A stretch of 64,000 nucleotides of DNA from Prevotella communis (lineage in GTDB: Bacteria; Bacteroidota; Bacteroidia; Bacteroidales; Bacteroidaceae). Position 1 is the stretch's first letter; every line of letters starts with the position of its first letter. Positions 46,407 to 55,288 of the stretch are shown one piece after another. The stretch covers positions 2,232,001 through 2,296,000 of the forward strand of contig NZ_CP091794.1 of NCBI RefSeq assembly GCF_022024175.1, read 5' to 3'. The notes beneath the pieces are model-generated. The model was given only the letters and a program-made list of their open reading frames with translations. It was not told the origin of the DNA and did no database searches. Position numbers and translations under genes: made by a program.

Positions 46407-47762
46407 TTAGTCTTTTTTCTTACCGTTAATCACCACATTCTTCACCTTGCAGTTCTCTATCAGAGAAGCATTGAAAGCTTTCTTCTGATCCTTCACATTG
46501 ACATTCTCAAAAGTGAAGTCCAACAAGCGGTATTTCTCACTCTTGCCTACATCGAAGAAGTTCTTACAGTCCATCTGGATATTGCGGATAGTAATATTAT
46601 TACACTGTGACAGAGGCATATCCTTACGCTCCTCAGGTTTGAAGAACTGTGTCCAAGGACGTACCACCAAGAAAGAAGTACAATCGCCTGTCATATCTTC
46701 CACCGTCACATACTCATAATGCTGTGGGGTGTCAGGACGCATCTTCAGCCAAATCACACGGTTTGCCTCATGTACCTTACAGCGACGCAGGATGACATTT
46801 CTGTCATGCAAGCTCTCAGACCCCAGTGTCATACAGCCATGCACTTTCCCGTAAGTACAGTCGGTCACCATGATATTCGAACAAGGACCATTATCTGGCA
46901 TAGTGTCAGCCCAAGTGCCCTTACCGCCTTTCAACACAACAGCATCATCACAGACGCTCATATAGCAGCCACTGACAAGCACATTCTTGCAGACATCCAG
47001 GTCGATGGCATCACTCGAGGGGGCACCACGCTTAGGATCTACGGGTGTCACATTATCAGTAGGTGCATAGATATAGCAGCCTAGGTAGCGCACATTCTCA
47101 CACTTATAGAGGTGATTGGTCCAGAAAGCCGAGTTAATGATACGCGCATCCTGCACCGTAACATTCTTACTGTTAGAAATATACACATTACGGGGACGCA
47201 TAGCCTCCAGGTTCGTGCAGTTCCTGTTGATCTTGCGGCGAATCCAGAACTCCTCCCAGAAAGCCTGTCCGTTGCCATTGATGGTACCAGGTCCGGTAAT
47301 GGTAAATCCATCCACGCCATCGGCATTCACCAATGCAGCGAAATAGTCGAGTGTCTGTCCCTCCAGACGGGTCTTCAGAATCTTATAGTCACGAATACGG
47401 TCACTGCCACGCAGTTCGCCATGCTCTTCTATCAACAGGTGTGTGCCTTGCTTGAAAAACAGCGAACCACTCACCACGAAGCCACGAGGAATGACAATAA
47501 CGCCACCACCCTCGTTGGCACAACGGTCAATGACGGCCTGTATCTTTTCTGTCTGTACCTGTTCAGAGTAATTCTTCACGCCATAGTCGGTCACCACATA
47601 GCGCTTGCCCAACTTACTCACATCTACCCTTGACGTGTCGCTAAACCATTCCGAGATAGGTGTGCCGTCAGGCCATAACTCTTGCTTCACCACTTTCTTC
47701 TTACCCATCGCCATCGTGCAAAGCAACAGTAACGCCAGGCCAATTATCAATCTTTGTTTCAT
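46407..47762 (-). CDS. GH28 polygalacturonase-like glycoside hydrolase
   Basis: 451 residues with a signal peptide ('LIIGLALLLLCTMAMG'). The beta-helix GH28 signatures are 'PSSDAIDLDVCKN', 'SVCDDAVVLKGG' (the paired catalytic Asp), 'KVHGCMTLGSES' and 'NRVIWLKMRPD'. The 'GTWADTMPDNGPCSN' insert is typical of exo-acting or rhamnogalacturonan-type members in Bacteroidota. It hydrolyses galacturonosidic bonds in pectin, probably in the periplasm, and complements the pectin locus at the left of the window though about 25 kb away. It has its own -7 box and terminator. Confidence 0.92.
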   Translation of the reverse strand: MKQRLIIGLALLLLCTMAMGKKKVVKQELWPDGTPISEWFSDTSRVDVSKLGKRYVVTDYGVKNYSEQVQTEKIQAVIDRCANEGGGVIVIPRGFVVSGSLFFKQGTHLLIEEHGELRGSDRIRDYKILKTRLEGQTLDYFAALVNADGVDGFTITGPGTINGNGQAFWEEFWIRRKINRNCTNLEAMRPRNVYISNSKNVTVQDARIINSAFWTNHLYKCENVRYLGCYIYAPTDNVTPVDPKRGAPSSDAIDLDVCKNVLVSGCYMSVCDDAVVLKGGKGTWADTMPDNGPCSNIMVTDCTYGKVHGCMTLGSESLHDRNVILRRCKVHEANRVIWLKMRPDTPQHYEYVTVEDMTGDCTSFLVVRPWTQFFKPEERKDMPLSQCNNITIRNIQMDCKNFFDVGKSEKYRLLDFTFENVNVKDQKKAFNASLIENCKVKNVVINGKKKD

Positions 47763-47797
47763 CCTTTTAATTTAGTTTTATGATTAGTTTCGTGCTG

Positions 47798-47805
47798 CAA
47801 AGTTA
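47798..47805 (-). promoter_or_regulatory. -7 box of the GH28 gene
   Basis: TAACTTTG then C on the - strand, 35 bases before the ATG. No TTTG at -33. Confidence 0.5.
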
Positions 47806-47842
47806 CGCATAAAAAATATAAAATCATACATTTTATGGATTT

Positions 47843-47876
47843 TTTGTTGAAGATTAAAAAAAATATCGTAACTTTG
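47843..47876 (+). promoter_or_regulatory. Promoter of the sppA-lpxK-punA-thiL operon
   Basis: TTTG (47843-47846), 22 bases (or TTG at 47847 with 19), then TAACTTTG (47869-47876) followed by C. The ATG is 40 bases downstream. Confidence 0.65.
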
Positions 47877-47916
47877 CACGGAATATACTTAAACCAAAAG
47901 ACCAAAGAAAAAGAAA

Positions 47917-49710
47917 ATGAAAGAGTTCTTCAAGTATGCATTGGCTACCGTCTGCGGCATCATCGCACTTGGTATCGTGGCTGGAATCATCATGATGATT
48001 TCATTTGCCGGCATCGTGGCCAGCGGAAACGCCACCACAGAGATTAAAGAAAATTCCGTATTGGTATTCAAACTGAACGGAACGGTCAATGAGCGTACGG
48101 AAGAAGGTACGCCCTTTGATGCACTGCTTGGTACTGCCGACATGTCAGACATGGGGTTGGACGACATTGTCGCTGCCATCAAGAAGGCCAAGAATAACGA
48201 AGACATCAAGGGTATATATATTGAGGGCGGCGCCACCGTTTTCGACTCTCCCGCCACAGCCCAGCAGGTGCGCGATGCCCTGGAGGATTTCAAGAAGAGT
48301 GGCAAATGGATAATCGCCTATGCCGACCAGTATCTTCAGGCCAGCTACTACGTAGCCTCTGTTGCCGACAGTTTGTTTATTAACAAGACCGGCATGATTG
48401 ACTTCAAGGGTATGGGTGGCAAAGGCTACTACATGACCGGACTCTATGAGAAAGTAGGCGTGAAATACCAGTGCACCCGTGTGGGTAAATACAAGAGCGC
48501 CGTTGAGAGCGTCACCCGTAAGGACATGAGCGATAACGACCGTGAGCAGCGCCTGGCCATGTATCAGGGCATCTGGCAGCACTGGCTGAAGCAGATGGCT
48601 GCAAGTCGTAAGGTTACGGCAGAGCAGTTGAACAAAGTGGCCGACGACAGCATCATGGTATTCGCTAACATCAACGACTACAAGACAGCCAAACTGATTG
48701 ACGGTGCTATGTATCCTGATGCCATCAAGAATATCATCAAGGATAAGTTAGGACTCGACGAGGACGACGATATCAACCAGGTGACGATGAGCGAAATGCT
48801 CAATGTGCCTGAGGATGAGAAGGAAGACGGTGGCAAGATTGCCATCTATTATGCTTATGGCGAGATTGTGGACCAGCCACTGAGCGGTTTTGCTTCTGAA
48901 CATGCCATCGTGGGCAGCGAGGTTGTAGAAGATCTGAAGAAGCTGGCTGATGATAACGACATCAAAGCCGTGGTGATGCGCGTCAATTCTCCTGGCGGCA
49001 GTGCCATTGCCTCTGAACAGATTTGGCACGCCATCAAGTTGCTGAAGGAGAAGAAGCCTATTGTCGTTTCAATGGGCGGCTATGCAGCATCTGGTGGTTA
49101 TATGATCAGTGCTCCCGCTAATTATATCATAGCTGAACCCACCACCGTTACCGGTTCTATTGGTATCTTCGGTCTGATTCCCAATGCCAGCGAACTTGTT
49201 ACGGAGAAATTGGGTGTGACATGGGATGGTGTGCAGACCAACAAGCACACCGACTACGAAACCAATCTCGTCTTCGGAAAGGACAACGAAGAGGAACTCA
49301 GATTCCTCCAGACCTACGTGGACCGTGGTTACGACACCTTCCTCAGCATCGTAGCAGAGGGCCGTGGCATGACCAAAGATCAGGTACACGAGATTGCACA
49401 GGGTCGCGTATGGTTGGCCACCGACGCCCTGCCAATCAAGTTGGTAGACAAGATTGGTTCACTGAACGATGCAGTAAAGAAGGCTGCCGAACTGGCAGAT
49501 TGCAGTGAATACTACACGGCTCCCTACCCCGGAAAGGCCAACTGGTTCGATCAGTTGCTGGCAGCTACCGACGATTCAAAAGGCACCTACCTGGACCAGC
49601 AGTTGAAAGAGACGCTGGGCGAGCTCTACGAGCCTGTCATCGAACTGCGCAAGGATTGTCAGCGTAATCGTCTGCAGGCAAGATTCCCCTTTGCTACAAC
49701 TATTAAATAA
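47917..49710 (+). CDS. sppA: Signal peptide peptidase SppA, 67 kDa type
   Basis: 597 residues. One N-terminal membrane anchor ('TVCGIIALGIVAGIIMMISF') precedes two tandem ClpP-like domains. The catalytic dyad is K193 in 'GKYKSAVES' and S392 in 'MGGYAASGGYMIS', the same arrangement as E. coli SppA. It degrades cleaved signal peptides in the inner membrane. First gene of a four-gene operon. Confidence 0.95.
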   Translation: MKEFFKYALATVCGIIALGIVAGIIMMISFAGIVASGNATTEIKENSVLVFKLNGTVNERTEEGTPFDALLGTADMSDMGLDDIVAAIKKAKNNEDIKGIYIEGGATVFDSPATAQQVRDALEDFKKSGKWIIAYADQYLQASYYVASVADSLFINKTGMIDFKGMGGKGYYMTGLYEKVGVKYQCTRVGKYKSAVESVTRKDMSDNDREQRLAMYQGIWQHWLKQMAASRKVTAEQLNKVADDSIMVFANINDYKTAKLIDGAMYPDAIKNIIKDKLGLDEDDDINQVTMSEMLNVPEDEKEDGGKIAIYYAYGEIVDQPLSGFASEHAIVGSEVVEDLKKLADDNDIKAVVMRVNSPGGSAIASEQIWHAIKLLKEKKPIVVSMGGYAASGGYMISAPANYIIAEPTTVTGSIGIFGLIPNASELVTEKLGVTWDGVQTNKHTDYETNLVFGKDNEEELRFLQTYVDRGYDTFLSIVAEGRGMTKDQVHEIAQGRVWLATDALPIKLVDKIGSLNDAVKKAAELADCSEYYTAPYPGKANWFDQLLAATDDSKGTYLDQQLKETLGELYEPVIELRKDCQRNRLQARFPFATTIK

Positions 49711-49718
49711 GAAAAGAA

Positions 49719-50888
49719 TTGGAAGGCGACTTCATCAAAATAAACCGCTGGCTGCAGCCACTGAGTTGGTTCTACGGTCTGGGCGTGCGATTCAGGAACA
49801 CCTTGTTTGAGACAGGTTTTCTGAAGAGCAGGTCATTCTCCATACCTGTCATCTCCGTAGGTAATATCACCGTGGGAGGTACAGGCAAGACACCACACGT
49901 GGAATATTTGATCAGGTTACTCCAAGACCATTCCCGCGTGGCGGTATTAAGCAGAGGCTACAAGCGGAAGTCGCATGGTTTCCAGATTGCCAACGAGTCG
50001 AGCACTGCCCGTACCATTGGTGATGAGCCCTTCCAGATGAAGCAGAAATTCCCGAAGGTCATCGTTGCCGTCGACAAAAACCGTGTCCACGGCATCGAGG
50101 CCCTGAACCAGAAGTATCAGGATATCGATGTCATCCTGCTCGATGATGCATTCCAGCATCGTTACGTGAAACCGGGCATCAACATCCTGCTGGTGGACTA
50201 TCACCGACTGATTATCTACGACACACTGTTGCCTGCCGGTCGTCTGCGCGAGCCGCTCACAGGAAAGAACCGTGCCGACATGGTGATTATCACGAAATGT
50301 CCGAAGGACTTAAAACCTATGGAGTATCGTGTGATTACCAAAGCCATGGATCTCTATCCCTACCAGCAGATATTCTTCACCACACTGGAATATGGAGAAC
50401 TGACACCGCTATTCAAGAAAGAAGCACCGACGGTGAATCTTGACAAGCTCAAAGACCACAACGTACTACTCCTTACAGGTATCGCCTCTCCCCGTCAGAT
50501 GAAGGAAGACCTCACACCGGTAGTATCAAAGTTATCGATGCTCAGTTTCCCTGACCATCACGCCTTCAGTCAGAAGGATATCGAACAGATCAGCAGTGAG
50601 TTTGCCAAACTCCCCTCACCTAAGTGCATCATCACCACTGAGAAAGACGCTGCCCGCTTCATAGGGCTAGAGGGACTTAGCAATGAAATAAAAGAGAATA
50701 CATATATACTTCCTGTACGCATCAAGTTCATGCTCAATCAGGAAGAGAAGTTTAACGAAAATATTATAGGCTATGTACGAAAAAATTCTAGAAACAGCAT
50801 CCTGGTTAAAAGAAAGGATGACCACAAGCCCAAAGACGGCAATCATTCTGGGGACAGGCCTCGGACAATTAGCTTCAGAAATAACTGA
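49719..50888 (+). CDS. lpxK: Tetraacyldisaccharide 4'-kinase
   Basis: 389 residues from a TTG start eight bases after sppA; no ATG near this position gives the family N terminus ('WLQPLSWFYGLGVRFRN'). The P-loop is 'VGNITVGGTGKTPHVEYLI', with 'GDEPFQMKQKFP' and 'DVILLDDAFQHR' also typical. It phosphorylates the lipid A precursor at the 4' position. The last 38 codons overlap punA by 116 bases in another frame; the C terminus ('RKDDHKPKDGNHSG') is hydrophilic and probably not needed for the fold. Confidence 0.93.
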   Translation: MEGDFIKINRWLQPLSWFYGLGVRFRNTLFETGFLKSRSFSIPVISVGNITVGGTGKTPHVEYLIRLLQDHSRVAVLSRGYKRKSHGFQIANESSTARTIGDEPFQMKQKFPKVIVAVDKNRVHGIEALNQKYQDIDVILLDDAFQHRYVKPGINILLVDYHRLIIYDTLLPAGRLREPLTGKNRADMVIITKCPKDLKPMEYRVITKAMDLYPYQQIFFTTLEYGELTPLFKKEAPTVNLDKLKDHNVLLLTGIASPRQMKEDLTPVVSKLSMLSFPDHHAFSQKDIEQISSEFAKLPSPKCIITTEKDAARFIGLEGLSNEIKENTYILPVRIKFMLNQEEKFNENIIGYVRKNSRNSILVKRKDDHKPKDGNHSGDRPRTISFRNN

Positions 50889-51648
50889 CGCACTTGAGAT
50901 ACCCTATAGTGAAATACCCAACTTCCCCGTTTCTACGGTAGAAGGTCATAGCGGCAAGCTTATCTTCGGTAAGCTTGGCGGCGTGGATATCATGGCTATG
51001 AAAGGCCGTTTCCACTTCTATGAGGGTTACTCCATGAAGGAAGTGACTTTCCCCGTACGCGTGATGTACGAACTGGGCATCAAGACGCTCTTTGTCTCTA
51101 ATGCTGCCGGTGGCATGAATCCTGGCTTCAAGATCGGTGACCTGATGGTGATTACCGACCATATCAATTTCTTCCCCGAGCATCCTCTGCGCGGAAAGAA
51201 CTTCCCTACCGGTCCCCGTTTCCCGGATATGCACGAGACCTACGACCAGTCGCTTATCAAACTGGCCAGCCAGATTGCACGCGAGAAGAAGATTCGTCTG
51301 CAGTATGGTGTCTACATGGGCGTCCAGGGTCCTACCTTCGAAACTCCAGCAGAGTATAAGATGTACCGCATCCTGGGTGGCGACACCGTAGGTATGAGCA
51401 CCGTTCCTGAGGTTATCGTGGCTCACCACTGCGGCATCCGCACCTTTGGTATTTCTGTTGTCACCGACCTGGGTGGCTTCGACATCCCCGTTGAGGTTTC
51501 CCATGAGGAGGTTCAGGAGGCTGCCGACAAGGCCCAGCCTATCATGACAGAGATTATGCGTGAGATGATTGTACGTTCTGAGAAACTGGAGCACACCAAG
51601 GAGGAACAGTTCAATACCGATCACCCAACAGAGGATTGGAAAAAGTAA
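50773..51648 (+). CDS. punA: Purine nucleoside phosphorylase
   Basis: 291 residues. It phosphorolyses inosine and guanosine to free bases. Class I trimeric PNP motifs: 'AIILGTGLGQLASEI', 'VEGHSGKLIFG', 'MKGRFHFYEGYS', 'LFVSNAAGGMN' and 'VMVQGPTFETPAE'-type 'YMGVQGPTFETPAE'. The ATG lies inside the end of lpxK; the residues encoded in the overlap include the conserved phosphate-binding loop, so this start is needed. Confidence 0.96.
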   Translation: MYEKILETASWLKERMTTSPKTAIILGTGLGQLASEITDALEIPYSEIPNFPVSTVEGHSGKLIFGKLGGVDIMAMKGRFHFYEGYSMKEVTFPVRVMYELGIKTLFVSNAAGGMNPGFKIGDLMVITDHINFFPEHPLRGKNFPTGPRFPDMHETYDQSLIKLASQIAREKKIRLQYGVYMGVQGPTFETPAEYKMYRILGGDTVGMSTVPEVIVAHHCGIRTFGISVVTDLGGFDIPVEVSHEEVQEAADKAQPIMTEIMREMIVRSEKLEHTKEEQFNTDHPTEDWKK

Positions 51649-51652
51649 AGAA

Positions 51653-52726
51653 ATGGAAATAGCAAAATTAGGAGAATTTGGTCTTATTGACCGTCTGACA
51701 AAAGACTTAGAAAACAAAAATGAATCAACAAAGTACGGCGTGGGCGATGACTGCGCCGTACTTCACTACCCTGATAGCGAGGTTCTCGTCACCACCGACC
51801 TGCTGATGGAGGGCGTCCACTTCGATCTCACCTATATCGACCTGAAGCATCTGGGCTACAAGTCGGCCATGGTCAATATCAGCGATGTGTTTGCCATGAA
51901 CGGCACACCACGTCAGATTACCGTGTCGCTGGCCCTCAGCAAGCGCTTCACCGTAGAGGATATGGAGGAGTTCTATGCAGGCCTCCGACTGGCTTGCGAG
52001 AAATGGAACGTCGATATCGTGGGTGGTGACACCACCTCTTCTTATACCGGACTAGCCATCAGCATCACCTGCATCGGTGAAGCCCGCAAGGAAGATATCG
52101 TCTATCGCAACGGTGCCAAGAACACCGACCTGATCTGTGTCTCTGGCGACCTTGGTGCAGCCTACATGGGTCTGCAACTGTTGGAGCGCGAGAAGAGCGT
52201 TTACTATCAGCAGGTTAACGAGGCCAAAAAGAAAGGCGACAACAAAGCCCTTGAGGAACTGGCTCATTTCAACCCCGACTTTGCCGGCAAGGAATATCTC
52301 CTTCAGCGCCAACTTCAGACTGAGGCTCGCGGTGATATCATCAACAAACTGCGCGAGGCAGGCGTTCATCCCACTGCCATGATGGATATCAGCGATGGTC
52401 TGTCATCAGAACTGATGCATATATGCAAACAGAGCGGTGTGGGCTGCCGTATCTTCGAGAAAGAAATCCCCATCGACTACCAGACAGCTGTGATGGCTGA
52501 GGAGATGAACATGAATGTCACCACCTGTGCACTTAACGGCGGTGAAGACTACGAACTGCTCTTCACTGTGCCCATTGGCGACCTGGACAAGGTAAAGGAC
52601 ATGGAAGGTGTGCGTATGATTGGTCATATCACCGACCAGAAATATGGTCAGATTCTCGTCACACGCGACAACCAGGAATTCGAACTCAAGGCCCAAGGTT
52701 GGAACCCTTTAAACGACCAAAAGTAA
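51653..52726 (+). CDS. thiL: Thiamine-monophosphate kinase
   Basis: 357 residues from the ATG at 51653, four bases after punA; the frame extends upstream inside punA but without family resemblance. AIR-synthase-like fold: 'FGLIDRLTKDL', 'GVGDDCAVL' (metal-binding Asp pair), 'TTDLLMEGVHFD', 'IVGGDTTSS' and 'MMDISDGLSSEL'. It makes thiamine diphosphate from the monophosphate. Last protein gene of the operon. Confidence 0.95.
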   Translation: MEIAKLGEFGLIDRLTKDLENKNESTKYGVGDDCAVLHYPDSEVLVTTDLLMEGVHFDLTYIDLKHLGYKSAMVNISDVFAMNGTPRQITVSLALSKRFTVEDMEEFYAGLRLACEKWNVDIVGGDTTSSYTGLAISITCIGEARKEDIVYRNGAKNTDLICVSGDLGAAYMGLQLLEREKSVYYQQVNEAKKKGDNKALEELAHFNPDFAGKEYLLQRQLQTEARGDIINKLREAGVHPTAMMDISDGLSSELMHICKQSGVGCRIFEKEIPIDYQTAVMAEEMNMNVTTCALNGGEDYELLFTVPIGDLDKVKDMEGVRMIGHITDQKYGQILVTRDNQEFELKAQGWNPLNDQK

Positions 52727-52790
52727 AGAATTGAAGCGAATTTTTCAACAATAACGCTTCTACAGAGGAGAAAATTCTTAAAAACTGCAA

Positions 52791-52825
52791 AATAATTGAC
52801 CAAACGTTTGGTCAATTATTTTTTT
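52791..52825 (+). terminator. Terminator of thiL (30-base perfect palindrome)
   Basis: 52791-52820 is a perfect 15 + 15 palindrome centred on CG, followed by a T tract. Its right arm contains the -33 box of the tRNA promoter. Confidence 0.85.
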
Positions 52826-52838
52826 ATTTGTACCTTTG
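52807..52838 (+). promoter_or_regulatory. Promoter of tRNA-Phe, overlapping the thiL terminator
   Basis: TTTG (52807-52810), 20 bases, TACCTTTG (52831-52838) then C. The tRNA begins 36 bases downstream. Confidence 0.75.
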
Positions 52839-52874
52839 CACCCGCAAACGAAAGGATTGCAGTGAACACATGAT

Positions 52875-52947
52875 GGTGCCTTAGCTCAGTTGGTAGAGCA
52901 TCGGACTGAAAATCCGTGTGTCCCCGGTTCGATTCCTGGAGGTACCA
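52875..52947 (+). tRNA. tRNA-Phe (anticodon GAA)
   Basis: 73 bases without encoded CCA. Acceptor GGTGCCT pairs with AGGTACC (one G-U). D arm GCTC/GAGC, anticodon loop CTGAAAA with GAA, T loop TTCGATT. A C-T mispair is seen in the T stem (CCCGG/CCTGG) and a T-T at the first anticodon-stem pair. It follows the thiL terminator and has its own promoter. Confidence 0.95.
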
Positions 52948-52964
52948 CTCCTCCTTTCATTATG

Positions 52965-53000
52965 AATCCCGTGTAAGTCTTCGGACCAAGCGGGATTTTT
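52965..53000 (+). terminator. Terminator of tRNA-Phe
   Basis: A 7-base stem AATCCCG (52965-52971) with CGGGATT (52991-52997), an inner GTC-TTCG-GAC hairpin, then T tract to 53000. Confidence 0.75.
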
Positions 53001-53054
53001 CTTTTCCCCTTTTTCCAATCAGTAAACGACAAGAGTCCTTCCCTCTCCTATTAC

Positions 53055-53087
53055 AAAAAAAATGGAGTAACTGTGCGTTACTCCATT
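53055..53087 (-). terminator. Terminator of the deoxynucleoside kinase pair, containing the stop codon
   Basis: A perfect 11-base stem (53061-53071 with 53077-53087), 5-base loop and eight T on the - strand. The TAA stop of the kinase (53080-53078) is in the first arm. Confidence 0.85.
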
Positions 53088-53698
53088 GGGAAAAGTCCAA
53101 ACAATTTTGCGTCTATCATATCCGTGACCTGTTTGAAGTCCTCCGGGTTATCACCAAACTTGCAGTGATCACCGTCGACCACAATCAGCGGACCTTTATA
53201 GTCGGCTATCCATTCCTCATACCTGCGGCTCAGTCCTTCCAGATAATCCAGTCGCATGGTCTGCTCATACTCACGACCGCGCTTCTGAATCTGTGCCACC
53301 AGCGTCGGGATACTGCTACGGATATAGATCATCAGTTCCGGCAACTTCACCAGCGACATCATCAGGTCAAACAAGTCCTTATAGTTCTGGAAGTCGCGGT
53401 CACTCATCATACCCTGTCCATGCAGGTTGGGTGCGAAGATGCATGCATCCTCGAAAATCGTGCGGTCCTGAATGATGGTCTCCTTTGAATTGGCAATCTC
53501 CACCACCTCCTTAAAACGCTTATTCAGGAAGTATATCTGCAGGTTAAACGACCAACGTTTCATGTCAGCATAGAAATCCTCCAGATACGGATTATTATCT
53601 ACAGGTTCAAATCTTGGCGTCCAGCCATAACGGTGGGCCAACATCTTTGTCAGAGTGGTCTTACCACTTCCTATGTTTCCGGCTATTGCGATATGCAT
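53078..53698 (-). CDS. Deoxynucleoside kinase (downstream paralogue)
   Basis: 206 residues. The P-loop is 'IAIAGNIGSGKTTLTKML', followed by the deoxynucleoside kinase 'QDRTIFEDACIFA' motif (Arg and Glu for substrate) and the lid 'IQKRGREYEQTM'. It phosphorylates salvaged deoxynucleosides. About half its residues match the neighbouring copy 15 bases upstream. Such a pair could form a heterodimer or split purine and pyrimidine substrates, as in some Gram-positive dAK/dGK systems (inference). Confidence 0.92.
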   Translation of the reverse strand: MHIAIAGNIGSGKTTLTKMLAHRYGWTPRFEPVDNNPYLEDFYADMKRWSFNLQIYFLNKRFKEVVEIANSKETIIQDRTIFEDACIFAPNLHGQGMMSDRDFQNYKDLFDLMMSLVKLPELMIYIRSSIPTLVAQIQKRGREYEQTMRLDYLEGLSRRYEEWIADYKGPLIVVDGDHCKFGDNPEDFKQVTDMIDAKLFGLFPME

Positions 53699-53713
53699 AT
53701 TGTTATAATATTT

Positions 53714-54334
53714 TTATTCAGGGAAAAGTCCAAACAGTGTACTGTCGATACGGTCGACAATACGTGCAAAATCCTTCGGGTTATTCTGATAGTCCAGTTC
53801 ATCTTTCTCGATGACCATCACCTTACCCTTATACATCTTATAGATAAACTCATCGTAACGACGGTTCAGGTTCTCCAGATATTCCAGCTTCATGGTCTGC
53901 TCATACTCACGTCCGCGCTTCTGGATATTACCTACCAGATGAGGGACAGACGCCCGGAGATAGATCATCAAATCAGGATAATGTACTACACTCATCATCT
54001 GTTCAAAGAGCTCCATATAAGTCTCATAGTCGCGATCAGAGAGATTACCCATGGCCTTGTTGTTCTGCATGAACACATAGACACCCTCAAAGATAGAACG
54101 GTCCTGAACAATGGTATGCTCTGATTTTTCAATCTCTATGAGATCACGGAAACGCTCTTTCAGGAAGTACACTTCCAGATTGAACGACCAACGATGGATA
54201 TCACGATAATAGTCTTCCAAATACGGATTATGGTCAACAGCCTCGAAACGTGCTTCCCATCCGTAATGACGGGCCAGCATACGAGTAAGTGTTGACTTTC
54301 CGCTTCCAATATTTCCTGCTACTGCTATATGCAT
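53714..54334 (-). CDS. Deoxynucleoside kinase (upstream paralogue)
   Basis: 206 residues, the same length as its partner. 'IAVAGNIGSGKSTLTRML' is the P-loop, 'VQDRSIFEGVYVFM' replaces the acidic Glu-Asp of the partner with Glu-Gly, and 'IQKRGREYEQTMKLEYLEN' is the lid. First gene of a two-gene operon behind a full-consensus promoter. The difference next to the substrate Glu suggests distinct specificity. Confidence 0.92.
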   Translation of the reverse strand: MHIAVAGNIGSGKSTLTRMLARHYGWEARFEAVDHNPYLEDYYRDIHRWSFNLEVYFLKERFRDLIEIEKSEHTIVQDRSIFEGVYVFMQNNKAMGNLSDRDYETYMELFEQMMSVVHYPDLMIYLRASVPHLVGNIQKRGREYEQTMKLEYLENLNRRYDEFIYKMYKGKVMVIEKDELDYQNNPKDFARIVDRIDSTLFGLFPE

Positions 54335-54353
54335 TTTCTAAGGTTTCTGAGCG

Positions 54354-54384
54354 CAAAGGTACTAAAATATTACGAAACAACAAA
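54354..54384 (-). promoter_or_regulatory. Promoter of the deoxynucleoside kinase operon
   Basis: On the - strand: TTTG (54384-54381), 19 bases, TACCTTTG (54361-54354) then C; ATG 19 bases on. Its -33 box abuts the heptamer array. Confidence 0.75.
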
Positions 54385-54411
54385 ATTCTTAATTCTTAAT
54401 TCTTAATTCTT
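54384..54411. repeat. Heptamer array, four AATTCTT units (28 bases)
   Basis: Four perfect units plus a partial AATT, between divergent promoters. The -33 position of the pantothenate kinase promoter falls inside it. Confidence 0.85.
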
Positions 54412-54423
54412 AATTAAATTATG

Positions 54424-54431
54424 TACCTTTG
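54424..54431 (+). promoter_or_regulatory. -7 box of the pantothenate kinase gene
   Basis: TACCTTTG then C, 18 bases before the ATG at 54450. No TTTG at -33, where the heptamer array lies. Confidence 0.6.
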
Positions 54432-54449
54432 CGCAAAATTCTTATAACT

Positions 54450-55286
54450 ATGGGTATTATAATAGGTATAGACGTGGGCATCAGCACCACGAAGATTGTA
54501 GGATTGAAGAATGGCCGTGTGGTTTCACCCATTCGCATCACGGCTGCCGACCAGGTAACATCGCTCTATGGTGCATTCGGAAGATACCTGCATGACAACA
54601 AAGTAGAATTGAAGGATGTAGAACAGGTGATGCTGACAGGTGTCGGTGCTGCCTATATTGACGAACCGGTATACGGTATCCCCACGCAAAAGGTTGACGA
54701 GTTTATTGCCGATGGTCTGGGAGCACGCTTCGAGAGCGGCCTCTCCAAGGCAATCGTTGTGTCAATGGGCACAGGAACCAGTTTTGTACAGTGCGACGGT
54801 GATGATATCCGCCATATCGGTGGACTCGGTATCGGTGGCGGTACGCTGCAGGGACTGAGCCGAGTGATGCTGAACACACGCGACCAGAAGCAGATTCAGA
54901 GTCTGGCCATGCAGGGCGACATCCATAATATCAACCTGCTTATAGGTGATATCTCCACCCACCCGCTGCCCGGTCTGCCCATGAATGCCACAGCCAGTCT
55001 GTTCTCCAAGGCACAGTACGACGCACCGAAGGAAGATATCGCACTGGGCATCATCGTCATGGTGCTGCAGAGTATTGGCTCTGCTGCCATCCTGTCGGCA
55101 CTCAACTCAGGCATCAAGGACTTTGTTCTCATCGGTAACCTCACGCTGCTGCCTCAGTGCAAGGAGGTATATCCCATGCTTGAGAAACTCTACCAGGTAC
55201 ATTTCCACATTCCAAAGTTCGCCGAGTTCTGCACAGCTATCGGTGCAGCCCTGGCTTATCATCAAAACCAAGAATCAACCAGATAA
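54450..55286 (+). CDS. coaW: Type II pantothenate kinase
   Basis: 278 residues from the ATG at 54450; a TTG at 54429 is inside the -7 box and rejected. Actin-like ATPase fold: 'IIGIDVGISTTKIVGL' (phosphate 1), 'MLTGVGAAYIDEPV', 'VVSMGTGTSFVQ' (phosphate 2) and 'HIGGLGIGGGTLQGLS'. It phosphorylates pantothenate in the first step of CoA synthesis. The stop is two bases before the metalloprotease ATG, so the two share a transcript. Confidence 0.92.
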   Translation: MGIIIGIDVGISTTKIVGLKNGRVVSPIRITAADQVTSLYGAFGRYLHDNKVELKDVEQVMLTGVGAAYIDEPVYGIPTQKVDEFIADGLGARFESGLSKAIVVSMGTGTSFVQCDGDDIRHIGGLGIGGGTLQGLSRVMLNTRDQKQIQSLAMQGDIHNINLLIGDISTHPLPGLPMNATASLFSKAQYDAPKEDIALGIIVMVLQSIGSAAILSALNSGIKDFVLIGNLTLLPQCKEVYPMLEKLYQVHFHIPKFAEFCTAIGAALAYHQNQESTR

Positions 55287-55288
55287 CT

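Noticed and set aside
50773..50888. lpxK/punA overlap taken as a sequencing frameshift
   Set aside because: Both reading frames keep sensible protein sequence through the overlap and both family-typical ends are present.
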